NCBI RefSeq assembly: GCF_040703035.1
Contig: NZ_CP159996.1
Coordinates: 2,328,001-2,392,000, forward strand
From: Terribacillus aidingensis
GTDB taxonomy: Bacteria; Bacillota; Bacilli; Bacillales; Amphibacillaceae
Direction of reading: 5' to 3'
DNA: 64,000 nt
The position numbers and the translations under genes are program-made. The notes below the pieces were generated by a model. It did not search any database, was not told the origin of the DNA, and was given only the letters and a program-made list of their open reading frames with translations. Positions 7,108 to 15,685 of this stretch are shown piece by piece (the first letter of the stretch is position 1; every line of letters begins with the position of its first letter).

Positions 7108-8454
7108 TTATAATCTTTTTTCTAATTTTGCTTTTTCTTCTTCATAGCCAGGTTTGCCAAGCAGCGCAAACATGTTCTTCTTATATGCTTCCACTCCTGG
7201 CTGATCGAACGGATTCACACCAAGCAAGTAGCCGCTGATTGCACAAGCTTTCTCGAAGAAGTATACAAGATACCCGAAACTGAAAGAATCGAGTGCCGGA
7301 ACTTCTACGACTAAGTTTGGTACGTCACCATCTGTATGAGCAAGCAATGTACCCTGGAAGGCTTTATGGTTCACTTGATCAACCGTTTGACCTGCAAGAT
7401 AGTTCAGTCCATCTAAGTCTTCCTCTTCCGCTTCTATCGTCACATCAGAGACCGGCTGTTTCACATGTACGACTGTTTCGAACAAGTCACGACGGCCTTC
7501 CTGTACGTATTGACCAAGGGAATGTAAATCGGTAGAGAAGTTAGCAGATGCCGGGAACAACCCTTTCAAATCCTTCCCTTCACTCTCTCCGAACAATTGC
7601 TTCCACCATTCATTGAAGTACTGCAATGACGGTTCATAGTTCACAAGCAGTTCGATATTCTTGCCTTTGTTATACAGGACATTACGAATAGCTGCATACT
7701 GATATGCCGGGTTCTCCTTCAAATCGGATACAGAAAGTTCTTCCTGCGCCTTTTGTGCGCCTGACATGATGCTGTCGATATCGACACCAGCTGCCGCAAT
7801 TGGCAATAGTCCAACGGCTGTCAGGACAGAGAAACGGCCGCCAACATCATCAGGTATGACGAACGACTCGTAGCCTTCTTTGCTGGCAAGTGTTTTCAGA
7901 GCACCTCTTGCCTTATCCGTTGTGGCATAAATACGTTTGCGTGCTTCATCCACTCCGTATTTTTCTTCCAGGTACTTCTTAAAGACACGGAAGGCAATTG
8001 CTGGTTCCGTCGTCGTACCGCTCTTGGAAATGACATTCACGCTGACATCTTTGCCCTTGATTGCATCAAGCAGCTGATTCAAATAAGGGGCGCTGATGCT
8101 ATTGCCGACAAAGAATACTTGCGGCGCTTTGCGGTCTTCTTTGGAAAGTACGTTGAAAAAGCTGTGCGTCAGTGCCTCGATCGCCGCACGGGCCCCAAGA
8201 TAAGAACCGCCGATTCCGACAACGAGCAGGACATCCGAATCTGATTGGATCTTCGCTGCAGCCTGCTTGATACGAGCGAATTCCTCTTTGTCATAATCCG
8301 TCGGCAAATCAAGCCAGCCAAGGAAATCATTGCCGGCACCTGTTTTATTATGTAATTGGTCATGCGCAGCCTGTACGAGCGGTGCAAGGTAATCAAGCTC
8401 CTGCTCCCCGATATATGGCATCGCTTTCTTATAATCGAATCCGATATGTGTCAT
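7108..8454 (-). CDS. pgi: Glucose-6-phosphate isomerase
   Basis: A 448-residue phosphoglucose isomerase that interconverts glucose 6-phosphate and fructose 6-phosphate in glycolysis. It begins [11 protein letters not shown] and contains [23 protein letters not shown] and [16 protein letters not shown], the sugar-phosphate binding and PGI signature segments. The start at 8454 is set by AAGGAGG 6 bases upstream; the ATG at 8460 directly abuts that site. Synteny with yugO, yuzA and yugI matches B. subtilis. Confidence 0.97.
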   Translation of the reverse strand: MTHIGFDYKKAMPYIGEQELDYLAPLVQAAHDQLHNKTGAGNDFLGWLDLPTDYDKEEFARIKQAAAKIQSDSDVLLVVGIGGSYLGARAAIEALTHSFFNVLSKEDRKAPQVFFVGNSISAPYLNQLLDAIKGKDVSVNVISKSGTTTEPAIAFRVFKKYLEEKYGVDEARKRIYATTDKARGALKTLASKEGYESFVIPDDVGGRFSVLTAVGLLPIAAAGVDIDSIMSGAQKAQEELSVSDLKENPAYQYAAIRNVLYNKGKNIELLVNYEPSLQYFNEWWKQLFGESEGKDLKGLFPASANFSTDLHSLGQYVQEGRRDLFETVVHVKQPVSDVTIEAEEEDLDGLNYLAGQTVDQVNHKAFQGTLLAHTDGDVPNLVVEVPALDSFSFGYLVYFFEKACAISGYLLGVNPFDQPGVEAYKKNMFALLGKPGYEEEKAKLEKRL

Positions 8455-8599
8455 ATTCATCCTCCTTGAAACTGCTTACTACTGCAACTTTACCGAAACT
8501 GGACAAGTAAAGCAAGAATTGTTGCAGGAATATAATCAGCCAACAAAGGCATGCTAAGAAAGATTTATCATCCCGCTTCATGAAATGGAGGTTATGCAG

Positions 8600-8833
8600 T
8601 TGAATATGGTACAGCGTATCGCTCTTGTTCTTGTCATAATCGGCGCGATTAACTGGGGACTAGTCGGTTTATTCAACTACGACTTGGTTGCAGGTATCTT
8701 TGGTAACGGCAGTCAAGCTGCTGCTTTTCCACGGATCATTTACAGTCTTGTCGGCTTGGCTGGTCTTGTGTCGATTTCCGCTCTGTTCCTAGAGCGCAAA
8801 GAAGTGGAAGAAGCGTCAACTACCAAGGCATAA
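8600..8833 (+). CDS. yuzA: Small membrane protein, DUF378 (YuzA)
   Basis: A 77-residue protein with two hydrophobic helices and the conserved DUF378 core IGAINWGLVGLF. Its function is unknown. The TTG at 8600 is chosen because GGAGG (8587-8591) lies 8 bases before it; ATGs at 8585, 8594 and 8606 are all badly spaced. It is followed by a terminator shared with yugI. Confidence 0.8.
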   Translation: MNMVQRIALVLVIIGAINWGLVGLFNYDLVAGIFGNGSQAAAFPRIIYSLVGLAGLVSISALFLERKEVEEASTTKA

Positions 8834-8846
8834 ACGGATAAATCAA

Positions 8847-8875
8847 AAAAGACCCCCTTCAATGGGGGTCTTTCT
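8847..8875. terminator. Bidirectional terminator between yuzA and yugI
   Basis: AAAGACCCCC and GGGGGTCTTT flank a six-base loop, with A and T runs on either side serving both convergent genes. Confidence 0.9.
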
Positions 8876-8877
8876 AA

Positions 8878-9249
8878 TTATTTGCGGTTGCCTTCAGTTT
8901 GTTTGATCCAGTCTTGAAGTTTATCCTTCAACGTATTGAATCCTGCTGGAGCATCCTCAGAAACAGCTTGCTTCTGGCTGCTATCTTGCTGCTGTTTTGC
9001 AGGTGCTTCTTCAGTAGCACGGATAGAAAGGGAATATTTACCGCTTTCTTCGTTGATATCAAGGATTCTAACTTTAACTTCATCGCCCACGGATAGGTGC
9101 TCATTGATGTCTTTTACGAAACCGTGAGTCACCTCGGAAATGTGAACCAAACCTTGAACCTGCTCATCCAATGCGACAAACGCACCGTAAGGCTGGATTC
9201 CTGTTACTTTACCTGTCAATACTTGTCCTGTTTCGAACTTCTCTGCCAT
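8878..9249 (-). CDS. yugI: S1-domain RNA-binding protein YugI (GSP13)
   Basis: A 123-residue protein with one S1 domain at about residues 7-75 (GQVLTGKVTGIQPYGAFVAL, then GLVHISE) and a polar, Gln-rich tail ending in a short helix. B. subtilis YugI (general stress protein 13) is ribosome-associated. The ATG at 9249 is chosen because AGGAG lies about 9 bases upstream and because the S1 domain starts at once. The in-frame extension to 9303 looks like leader sequence. Confidence 0.9.
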   Translation of the reverse strand: MAEKFETGQVLTGKVTGIQPYGAFVALDEQVQGLVHISEVTHGFVKDINEHLSVGDEVKVRILDINEESGKYSLSIRATEEAPAKQQQDSSQKQAVSEDAPAGFNTLKDKLQDWIKQTEGNRK

Positions 9250-9421
9250 ACTAAACAACTCCTGATTTTTTCTACTTTTATACGCAATAAATAATTCTAT
9301 CACAGTAAGTTGGTTTCGGCAAAAATTTATCTAAGTATGATTTTTTTATCGGAACAGGTTTGCAAAGGAGCAATTTGGGCAATACATAGTACTGTAAGAC
9401 TTTCTCGTATTCCCCCTGTAG

Positions 9422-9456
9422 GCAAAGCGATCCGTATCGCTTTGCTATTTTTTTTT
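9422..9456 (+). terminator. Orphan intrinsic terminator, possible small RNA end
   Basis: GCAAAGCGAT (9422-9431) pairs perfectly with ATCGCTTTGC (9436-9445), followed by TATTTTTTTTT. No plus-strand gene lies upstream: yugI is on the minus strand and the next plus gene starts at 9516. A weak upstream promoter (TTGCAA at 9360-9365, TACATA at 9383-9388, 17-base spacer) would give a transcript of roughly 60 bases with a C-rich stretch before the hairpin. A small regulatory RNA is possible but unproven. Confidence 0.6.
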
Positions 9457-9515
9457 GCATATAAAGTATGAAATGACCGAGACTAAAACTAATTGCAGGC
9501 AAAGGGGCAGCTAGA

Positions 9516-10328
9516 ATGTTTTACTCGAACCATACCTTCCATTACAAAAAAATAGCTATCGATTACCGTATTTACCCTTCTCACAATACTGACTCATCCC
9601 GTACAATCCTTCTTCTTCACGGTTTCCTTGCCTCAGGAAGCTGCTTTCATCGCATGATACCCGAGCTGCGTCAACGTTACCAGGTAATAACATTGGATTT
9701 CCCTCCCTTCGGAAATAGTGAAAAATCAACGGAAATAGCTTTTTCCTATGAAGACTATACCGACCTTGCTGCATCTCTTCTTGATCACTTGCAAATAAAA
9801 AATCTGGATATTGGCGGTCACTCAATGGGCGGTCAAATTGCTATGCGTCTCGCATATTGCTACCCAGAACGTATTAATAAACTATTTCTATTTGCACCAT
9901 CAAGCTATATGCTGCCAACGGACACATTTTCAAGCATGATCGCTTCTGCCAGCATCTTTCCTGCGATTATGCAACTCGTATTCGAAGCTACCAGCGTCGT
10001 CGGTTTCCTCCGCCACCTTGTTGCAGACCCTGAAAAGGTCACCCTTCGGATGGTGATTGCATACAGCATTCCCTTTATGGCCAAGGAACTTTTTCCAAGT
10101 CTGGCTCATTTTATCCGATCACGAGGCGGCGATTTGCCGAACGACAGCCTGCAGCAAATAAAAGCAAAAACAATCATTTTCTGGGGAAAAGAAGACCCAT
10201 TACTGCCCCCTTCCATTGGCTATCGGTTGCTTGCAGAGCTGCCCCATGCGACGCTCCATATCCTGCCTGATGCCGGTCATCTCTTACCCGAAGAAACACC
10301 GGAAACGATTGTTTCGTATATAGAATGA
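9516..10328 (+). CDS. Alpha/beta-fold hydrolase, YugF-like
   Basis: A 270-residue cytosolic hydrolase with a complete catalytic triad in the usual order: the nucleophile S103 in GGHSMGG, D227 in GKEDPLLP and H255 in DAGHLLPEE. The oxyanion segment LLHGFLASG is at about 34-41. Family members include esterases, haloperoxidases and C-C hydrolases, and the substrate cannot be told from sequence. The ribosome binding site AAAGGGG sits about 8 bases upstream. B. subtilis has yugF in the same neighbourhood. Confidence 0.85.
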   Translation: MFYSNHTFHYKKIAIDYRIYPSHNTDSSRTILLLHGFLASGSCFHRMIPELRQRYQVITLDFPPFGNSEKSTEIAFSYEDYTDLAASLLDHLQIKNLDIGGHSMGGQIAMRLAYCYPERINKLFLFAPSSYMLPTDTFSSMIASASIFPAIMQLVFEATSVVGFLRHLVADPEKVTLRMVIAYSIPFMAKELFPSLAHFIRSRGGDLPNDSLQQIKAKTIIFWGKEDPLLPPSIGYRLLAELPHATLHILPDAGHLLPEETPETIVSYIE

Positions 10329-10397
10329 TCAGGCCTTTCGCTTTTCGAAGCATTTCTTTATATAATGGGAAAAGAAATGATGGAAGGAGTACGGACT

Positions 10398-11576
10398 ATG
10401 CATAATTTCGAAATAGTACATGACCGCAGAAAGACGCGGTCCGTCAAATGGGACAATCTCAAAGCATTATATGGAGGAGAAGATGTTCTGCCGATGTGGG
10501 TCGCAGATATGGATTTCCAGGCGCCTCAAGCCGTGATAGATGCCTTGAAGAGCAGAGCTGAACACGGCATCTATGGTTACACAATCACAGATGCGAGTAT
10601 TTCCAAGACCGTATCCAATTGGGTTGAAAAACGTCATGGCTGGCGCATTAAGCCAAGCTGGCTTCTATACAGCCCGGGCGTCGTGACGAGTTTGCATATG
10701 GCCATCCAGACATTTACCGAACCTGGTGAACAAGTTGTGATTCAAACACCTGTCTATGCTCCTTTTTACAGTGTGGTTACAGCTCATGATCGTGAAATCG
10801 TCGAAAACCCTCTGCTTGAAGATAATGGTACATATCAAATGGATTTCGAACACTTGGAGACATGTTTCCGAGAAGGAGCAAAGGCGATGATTCTTTGCAA
10901 CCCGCATAATCCAGTTGGACGCGTCTGGACGAAAGAAGAACTGGAGCGCTTAGCAAAGCTGTGCGAAACGTATGATGTTTTGCTCCTGTCAGATGAGATC
11001 CATGCTGATTTGATTCATGAAGGATATCAGCATATACCCATTGCTTCCTTGTCTGAGGACATGGGCAAACGGACGATCACATTCCTTTCTCCGTCAAAAA
11101 CATTCAACTTAGCAGGATTGCAGGTATCTTACAGCATCGTTCAGCAGGAAGATATGCGTCAGCAGCTGCAGGAGACGTTCTCGAAGCAAGGCTTCCATAT
11201 GCTGAATGCGATGGCAGTTGCCGCAATGGAAGCTGCTTATACTGACGGTGAGGAATGGCTGGAAGGACTGCTGGACATACTGGCCGTCAATCGAAAGCTG
11301 ACGGAAGAAGCATTGGCAGATACTTCCCTGATCCAAATTGCACCTCTGGAAGGCACCTATTTGATGTGGCTGGATTGCCGCCAGATGCAGCTGGAACAAA
11401 ATGAATTGATGGACTTCTTTGCCAAGAAAGCGAAGCTCGGATTCAATGATGGCATTCAGTTCGGAGAAGCGGGTGCTGGATTTGTTCGGATGAACATTGC
11501 CTGTCCGCCTGAAACGATGCGCGATGCCCTGCAGCGGCTGACAAACAGCCTTAAGGAATTCGAGGCAGCAAAATGA
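10398..11576 (+). CDS. patB: Cystathionine beta-lyase/aminotransferase PatB
   Basis: A 392-residue PLP enzyme of the MalY/PatB type, which cleaves cystathionine to homocysteine, pyruvate and ammonia. The PLP lysine is K234 (SPSKTFNLAG), with D199 in LSDEIHADL and the N-terminal MWVADMDF motif typical of MalY. The ATG at 10398 follows AAGGAG by 8-9 bases; the ORF extends further upstream without a signal. Its stop overlaps the kapB start by four bases (ATGA), so the two are translationally coupled. In B. subtilis kinB lies between patB and kapB; here it is absent. Confidence 0.92.
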   Translation: MHNFEIVHDRRKTRSVKWDNLKALYGGEDVLPMWVADMDFQAPQAVIDALKSRAEHGIYGYTITDASISKTVSNWVEKRHGWRIKPSWLLYSPGVVTSLHMAIQTFTEPGEQVVIQTPVYAPFYSVVTAHDREIVENPLLEDNGTYQMDFEHLETCFREGAKAMILCNPHNPVGRVWTKEELERLAKLCETYDVLLLSDEIHADLIHEGYQHIPIASLSEDMGKRTITFLSPSKTFNLAGLQVSYSIVQQEDMRQQLQETFSKQGFHMLNAMAVAAMEAAYTDGEEWLEGLLDILAVNRKLTEEALADTSLIQIAPLEGTYLMWLDCRQMQLEQNELMDFFAKKAKLGFNDGIQFGEAGAGFVRMNIACPPETMRDALQRLTNSLKEFEAAK

Positions 11577-11953
11577 CTATGGAAATCGGCAGCGTCGTAA
11601 AAGCACGCTACAAAACTGGTTCCTATGTCGGAAAAATCAAAGAGGAACGCGGCAAGTTCTATTTGGTGGAGATACTGGCCGTTCTCAAGCATCCGCAACA
11701 AGGTGATCTGCACCACCCAAAGGAAACAGAAGATGTTTTCTTCCATGAACGCCGCGCATTGGCTCAGCATGAAAAAGCGAATATACCGAAAACAGCTGTA
11801 TCAGAATTTGCAGACGAAGTACCGGACTACTCCGCTTCTCTACGTACTGCACTTCAGCAGCTTAGAAACGACTTGGAGGAACAATCCGCCTCGCGCTATC
11901 AAGAACTCGCGCTTGCAAACGTTGATACACTGGAAAAGGATTACTTCAAATAA
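11573..11953 (+). CDS. kapB: Kinase-associated protein B, KapB
   Basis: A 126-residue protein matching KapB throughout. It has an SH3-like N-terminal half (GSVVKARYKTGSYVGKI, then LVEILAVLKHPQQGDLHHP) and a helical tail. In B. subtilis KapB is needed for the sporulation kinase KinB to feed the phosphorelay. No signal peptide or lipobox is visible here in spite of the family name. It overlaps patB by four bases and ends in a strong terminator. The absence of kinB beside it is notable. Confidence 0.85.
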   Translation: MTMEIGSVVKARYKTGSYVGKIKEERGKFYLVEILAVLKHPQQGDLHHPKETEDVFFHERRALAQHEKANIPKTAVSEFADEVPDYSASLRTALQQLRNDLEEQSASRYQELALANVDTLEKDYFK

Positions 11954-11955
11954 AC

Positions 11956-11988
11956 AAAAAAGGCAGGAGCTTAGCTTCTGCCTTTTTT
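11956..11988. terminator. Bidirectional terminator between kapB and khtU
   Basis: AAAAAAGGCAG pairs with CTGCCTTTTTT around an inner stem AGC/GCT, with A and T runs on both sides. It serves both convergent operons. Confidence 0.9.
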
Positions 11989-13172
11989 CAGTCATAAGAG
12001 CCTGGCACTTTCAGATTACGTTTTTTCGTCATAGGCTTACCAAAAATCTTGTTTGTTACCTGCGGGGCAAATTCGAACAGCAATACACCGATGAAGGCTG
12101 CCAGGACAATGTAGATGCCAGCAAATACTTTTGCCGTACCCATTGCAATACTGGCTATTACAACACTGAATTCTCCTCTGGCACATATAGACAATCCGCC
12201 GCGAAAAGCGACTCGCTTCGGCAATCCGTACATCAATCCTCCAAAGTAGCCTGTCATCACTTTGGCTGCTATTGTCCAGATCAGGACAATCAATAGCAAT
12301 AACGGCATTGGTACACCGTCGCCGAAATCTATGGTTGTTCCAAAATAGATGAAAAACGTCGGCAGCAGTAAATCTCGAATTGGTATCACAGCATGTTCCA
12401 CACGCTCGATTTTACCTGATTCCGCTAAAATCATCCCGGCCAGGAAGGCACCCAGCACCTCGGATAATCCAAGGTAGACAGCAAGCCCGCCATATGTCAA
12501 AGCTATCCCGATCAACAGCACAATTTTAAAGTCCTCGTCTTCAAGCTTATCCATGAAGGTATCAAATCTGCGGAAGACTGTTTTGCTGAGAACAACTGCC
12601 CCTGCAGCTAGGGCAAGTATTTTCAGCACAAGATACACAGCACTAACCGGATCAAAGCTTCCCGAACTGCTGATACCAATTAGCACAGCTACTAAAATCG
12701 GCGCGATGATATCCTCGAAAATTAGGAGTGCCAATATGAATTCTGTCTCCATATTGGCCATTCTGCTTTTGTCATCCAGCAGCTTAGCAGTAATGGAGGA
12801 GCTTGTAGCATATGCCACCGCACCAATAAGGAATGATGTAAATAAATCAACCTTCAAAATGAGGCATATCCCCATCGTAACACCAAGACTCAAGGCCACA
12901 TCCAGCAGTCCGGTTGACCAGATTTTCTTAGCTATTCCGCCAAGTCTCGAAATACTGAATTCTAAACCGAGCACAAAGAAAAGCAAAACGATTCCGACCT
13001 CACTGGAAAAGTGAAGAATTTCATTATGAACGAGAAGATCAGCAAGAATGATGCCAAACAAGATATACAGAATGACATTAGGAAAACGGATTTTGATGGA
13101 AAGAAAACCTAAATAGAAAATGCCGAGCAAAACAAGGCCAGCTCCAAGCAGCGTTGGCAGCTGCACACTCAA
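11988..13172 (-). CDS. khtU: K+/H+ antiporter membrane subunit KhtU
   Basis: A 394-residue CPA2-family cation:proton antiporter with about 12 membrane helices and the typical YATSSSITAKLL and VIASIAMG segments. With KhtT it expels K+ in exchange for H+ and protects against alkali, salt and methylglyoxal stress. The start is a TTG at 13172 overlapping the khtT stop (TTGA), with AGGATG about 8 bases upstream. A short cytosolic tail follows the last helix. Confidence 0.9.
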   Translation of the reverse strand: MSVQLPTLLGAGLVLLGIFYLGFLSIKIRFPNVILYILFGIILADLLVHNEILHFSSEVGIVLLFFVLGLEFSISRLGGIAKKIWSTGLLDVALSLGVTMGICLILKVDLFTSFLIGAVAYATSSSITAKLLDDKSRMANMETEFILALLIFEDIIAPILVAVLIGISSSGSFDPVSAVYLVLKILALAAGAVVLSKTVFRRFDTFMDKLEDEDFKIVLLIGIALTYGGLAVYLGLSEVLGAFLAGMILAESGKIERVEHAVIPIRDLLLPTFFIYFGTTIDFGDGVPMPLLLLIVLIWTIAAKVMTGYFGGLMYGLPKRVAFRGGLSICARGEFSVVIASIAMGTAKVFAGIYIVLAAFIGVLLFEFAPQVTNKIFGKPMTKKRNLKVPGSYD

Positions 13173-13666
13173 GTCTGTTCATCCTTACCTGCACAAAGGT
13201 CAATCATCGCATCTATTTGCACTTTCTTTCCAATGGACATCAGTACGTCCCCAGGATGCAAAATTGTATCCGGCTCGGGAATGGCAATTGTCTCATCACC
13301 TTGGATGATCCCGATAACAGTTACCCCGGTTTTAGAACGTACCGCCGCTTCTCCTAGCGTCTTATTCGCAATCTCTGATGATTCTGATAATTCAATGTAA
13401 TCTACGATGATTTGCTTACGAAAGAGCTTCAGCTGATCGGTATCAACTGGCTGATACGTTGCACCTAGAAGCTGTGCGCCTAGTTCCCGTGTTTCATCTG
13501 CTGTCAAATCCATTGCGAAATCCGCTTCATCACTGGAAGCATCCTCGAAGAAATACAGCTCCCGTTTGCCAGAATGGTGGACGATGATGACAACCATACC
13601 CTCTTCTCCAGTGCGCAGCGTAATTTTGCTTCCGATACCAGGAAGCTGTGATATATGACATTTCAT
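13169..13666 (-). CDS. khtT: K+/H+ antiporter regulatory subunit KhtT
   Basis: A 165-residue soluble regulator. The N-terminal half is the KhtT-specific domain and residues of about 75-160 form a TrkA-C (RCK-C) domain (GVTVIGIIQGDETIAIPEPDTILHPGD). In B. subtilis KhtT inhibits KhtU and binds nucleotide. The first gene of the B. subtilis operon, khtS, is not present here; the gene upstream is the HPr with its own terminator. Four-base overlap with khtU supports coupled translation. Confidence 0.9.
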   Translation of the reverse strand: MKCHISQLPGIGSKITLRTGEEGMVVIIVHHSGKRELYFFEDASSDEADFAMDLTADETRELGAQLLGATYQPVDTDQLKLFRKQIIVDYIELSESSEIANKTLGEAAVRSKTGVTVIGIIQGDETIAIPEPDTILHPGDVLMSIGKKVQIDAMIDLCAGKDEQT

Positions 13667-13711
13667 CAGCCAGGACTCCCCTACGGTGTATTAAACTCCT
13701 TGAGAAAAGTA

Positions 13712-13746
13712 TAAAAAAAGCTGGAGAAAATCTCCAGCTTTTTCGA
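13712..13746 (-). terminator. Terminator of the HPr gene
   Basis: AAAAAGCTGGAGA (13715-13727) pairs with TCTCCAGCTTTTT (13731-13743) around a three-base loop, directly after the HPr stop on the minus strand. Confidence 0.9.
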
Positions 13747-14007
13747 TCAGCTCAAATGGTTTTCCAACACTTCCTGGATACCTTCTAACGCTGCTTCCTC
13801 ATCATTTCCGTCTGCTGTAATAACAACCTGTGCTCCTTGCGGTACACCTAGTGACATGACACCCATAATCGATTTCAAGTTCACTTTTCTTTCTTTGAAT
13901 GCAAGCTCAATCTCAGAGTTGAACTGGCCGGCTTTATTAACGAGCAGCGTTGCAGGTCTCGCATGGATTCCTGTTTCGCTAGTAATGGTGAATGTTTTCT
14001 CTTGCAT
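13747..14007 (-). CDS. HPr-family phosphocarrier protein, monocistronic
   Basis: An 86-residue HPr. The PTS phosphorylation site H15 (GIHARPAT) and the HPr-kinase site S46 (KSIMGVMS) are both present, so it is a true HPr and not the catabolite regulator Crh, which has Gln15. HPr carries phosphate from EI to sugar EIIs and, phosphorylated on Ser46, is the CcpA corepressor. It stands alone, with its own promoter region and terminator and no ptsI behind it. The usual ptsHI operon is probably elsewhere. GGAGGG lies about 8 bases before the ATG at 14007. Confidence 0.88.
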   Translation of the reverse strand: MQEKTFTITSETGIHARPATLLVNKAGQFNSEIELAFKERKVNLKSIMGVMSLGVPQGAQVVITADGNDEEAALEGIQEVLENHLS

Positions 14008-14066
14008 CGTAATTCCCTCCAAAGCAAATAGCTCATGTATGTAAATGTGAAAGTGGTAACATAATT

Positions 14067-14095
14067 ATTATAGGAGAAAAGAAAGCGGTTTTAAA
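14067..14095 (-). promoter_or_regulatory. HPr promoter with overlapping cre-like site
   Basis: On the minus strand TATAAT (14067-14072) and a weak TTTAAA (14090-14095) are 17 bases apart. AAGAAAGCGGTTTTA at 14079-14093 matches the CcpA cre consensus except at two positions and covers the spacer and -35. The site may also be read by deoD on the plus strand. Both calls are tentative. Confidence 0.35.
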
Positions 14096-14199
14096 TAAAT
14101 ATGCCACTTTTTTAAGTTTAAAAATAGCTTCTTGGCATAAGATTGAGTTTCTCCAGTATTTATGGTAATTTTGACACATCTAGAAAAAGGAGTGCTGTC

Positions 14200-14910
14200 A
14201 TGAGTGTACATATAAATGCAGAGGCTGGCCAGATTGCAGACAAGATCCTGCTTCCTGGCGATCCACTTCGCGCAAAATACATCGCCGAAACATTTTTAGA
14301 AGATGCAAAGCTTTATAACGAAGTAAGAGGAATGTATGGCTATACTGGTACATACAAAGGAGAAAGAATCTCCGTTCAAGGTACTGGTATGGGTGTCCCT
14401 TCCATCAGCATCTATGTAAATGAATTGATTCAAAGCTACGGTGTGAAAAAACTGATCCGTGTTGGTACTGCCGGCGCTATTCAGAAAGATGTAAAAGTTC
14501 GTGATGTAATCTTAGCATCCACGTCCAGCTCTGATTCCCAAATAAACCGACAGGAATTCGGCACAGTCGATTTTGCACCTACAGCTGACTTTGATTTATT
14601 GTTGAAAGCCTATCAGGCTGGACAAGCAAAAGGCTTGAATATCCGTGTTGGCAACGTGTTTACAAGCGATCGTTTCTATCGTGACAACACATTGGAATTC
14701 TACGGAAAATTGGCAGATTACAAAGTCTTGGCTGTCGAAATGGAAACGACTGCACTCTACACGATAGCTGCGAAACATGATTGTCAAGCGCTATCTGTTC
14801 TTACAGTCAGCGATCACATCCTCACTGGCGAAGAAACAACTGCCGAGGAACGTCAGACTACTTTTGGCGATATGATGGAAATTGCATTGGATGCAGCAAT
14901 TCAGGCATAG
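14200..14910 (+). CDS. deoD: Purine-nucleoside phosphorylase DeoD
   Basis: A 236-residue hexameric-type purine nucleoside phosphorylase. It shows the phosphate site [11 protein letters not shown] near residue 20, RVGTAGAIQ for phosphate/ribose contact, VEMETTALY for the ribose and TVSDH with the purine-binding aspartate. It splits purine nucleosides with phosphate to base and ribose 1-phosphate. AAAGGAG lies 8 bases before the ATG at 14200; the ORF start at 14143 has no ribosome binding site. It has a terminator that overlaps its stop codon. Confidence 0.95.
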   Translation: MSVHINAEAGQIADKILLPGDPLRAKYIAETFLEDAKLYNEVRGMYGYTGTYKGERISVQGTGMGVPSISIYVNELIQSYGVKKLIRVGTAGAIQKDVKVRDVILASTSSSDSQINRQEFGTVDFAPTADFDLLLKAYQAGQAKGLNIRVGNVFTSDRFYRDNTLEFYGKLADYKVLAVEMETTALYTIAAKHDCQALSVLTVSDHILTGEETTAEERQTTFGDMMEIALDAAIQA

Positions 14911-14933
14911 AAGAAGGCTTCTATGCCTTTTTC
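14903..14933 (+). terminator. Terminator of deoD
   Basis: AGGCATAGAAG (14903-14913) pairs with CTTCTATGCCT (14918-14928), followed by TTTTC. The left arm contains the deoD stop codon. Confidence 0.85.
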
Positions 14934-14942
14934 TATGCCTAC

Positions 14943-14996
14943 ATTGTAAACCTTAATAAAATTAAAGTTGACAATAATAGTAGTGTCGTTTACTAT
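14943..14996 (+). promoter_or_regulatory. bioY promoter with BirA-type operator
   Basis: ATTGTAAAC (14943-14951) and GTTGACAAT (14967-14975) form a near-perfect inverted repeat with a 15-base spacer, the layout of Firmicute BirA operators. The right arm contains the -35 TTGACA (14968-14973), which is followed after 17 bases by TACTAT (14991-14996). BirA bound to biotinyl-AMP should therefore block transcription of the biotin transporter gene. Confidence 0.8.
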
Positions 14997-15018
14997 TTCT
15001 GCAAGGAGTTGATAAGTT

Positions 15019-15609
15019 ATGAGTCGTACTGGTAAATTGACTGCAAGCGCGATGTTTGTTGGCTTGATGACAGTCGGAGCAAACATTTCGGTCTGGCTTC
15101 CGTTTCTTGCTGTACCAATCGGAGGACAAACCGTACCATTATCATTGCAGCCGTTCTTTGCTTTACTTGCTGGATTGCTGTTAGGCTATAAATGGGGAGC
15201 CTACAGTATGATCTGTTACGTATTGCTTGGTCTGACGGGGTTGCCGATATTCGCAGATCTCTCAGGAGGATTTGGTGTCTTTGCTGGTCCCACTGGCGGT
15301 TTCTTGCTATCTTTCATACCTATTGCCTTTATCGCTGGATTCATCATGGAAAAGACATCTATACGATACCGTGCTTTCGGGGCGGTGATTGCTGGTATAT
15401 TTGTAAATTATCTTTTGGGTGTCACGTATATGTATGGTGCCATGCACCTTTGGATGGGTGTGGATATCAGCTACTTAGCTGCTTGGATCAGTATGATTCC
15501 ATTCTTTATCAAAGATTTCTGTTTCGCTATACTTGCAGCCCTATTTTACCCTAGAGTGGCTCATGCTTTCAAAAAAGGAAAAGTGACATATAATACTTCG
15601 TTTAAATGA
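15019..15609 (+). CDS. bioY: Biotin ECF transporter S component BioY
   Basis: A 196-residue membrane protein with about six helices and BioY hallmarks: VGGQTV-like GGQTVPLSLQPFFALLAG near residue 35 and AGPTGGFLLSF near residue 95. BioY binds biotin and, with or without the ECF module, imports it. AAGGAG precedes the ATG by 10 bases. The upstream BirA-type operator supports the assignment. No terminator is evident before yuiD. Confidence 0.93.
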   Translation: MSRTGKLTASAMFVGLMTVGANISVWLPFLAVPIGGQTVPLSLQPFFALLAGLLLGYKWGAYSMICYVLLGLTGLPIFADLSGGFGVFAGPTGGFLLSFIPIAFIAGFIMEKTSIRYRAFGAVIAGIFVNYLLGVTYMYGAMHLWMGVDISYLAAWISMIPFFIKDFCFAILAALFYPRVAHAFKKGKVTYNTSFK

Positions 15610-15685
15610 CATTTTCTCAGGGAAATTTAGTTATAATGAGTACATCATATATTATAGCTTTTTCTCTGAAAGGATGTAGCAGTAC

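Noticed and set aside
11625..12296. 223-codon plus-strand ORF spanning kapB and khtU
   Set aside because: It crosses a bidirectional terminator and lies out of frame in kapB and antisense to khtU.
13747..14007. Crh instead of HPr
   Set aside because: Residue 15 is His (GIHARPAT), whereas Crh has Gln there.
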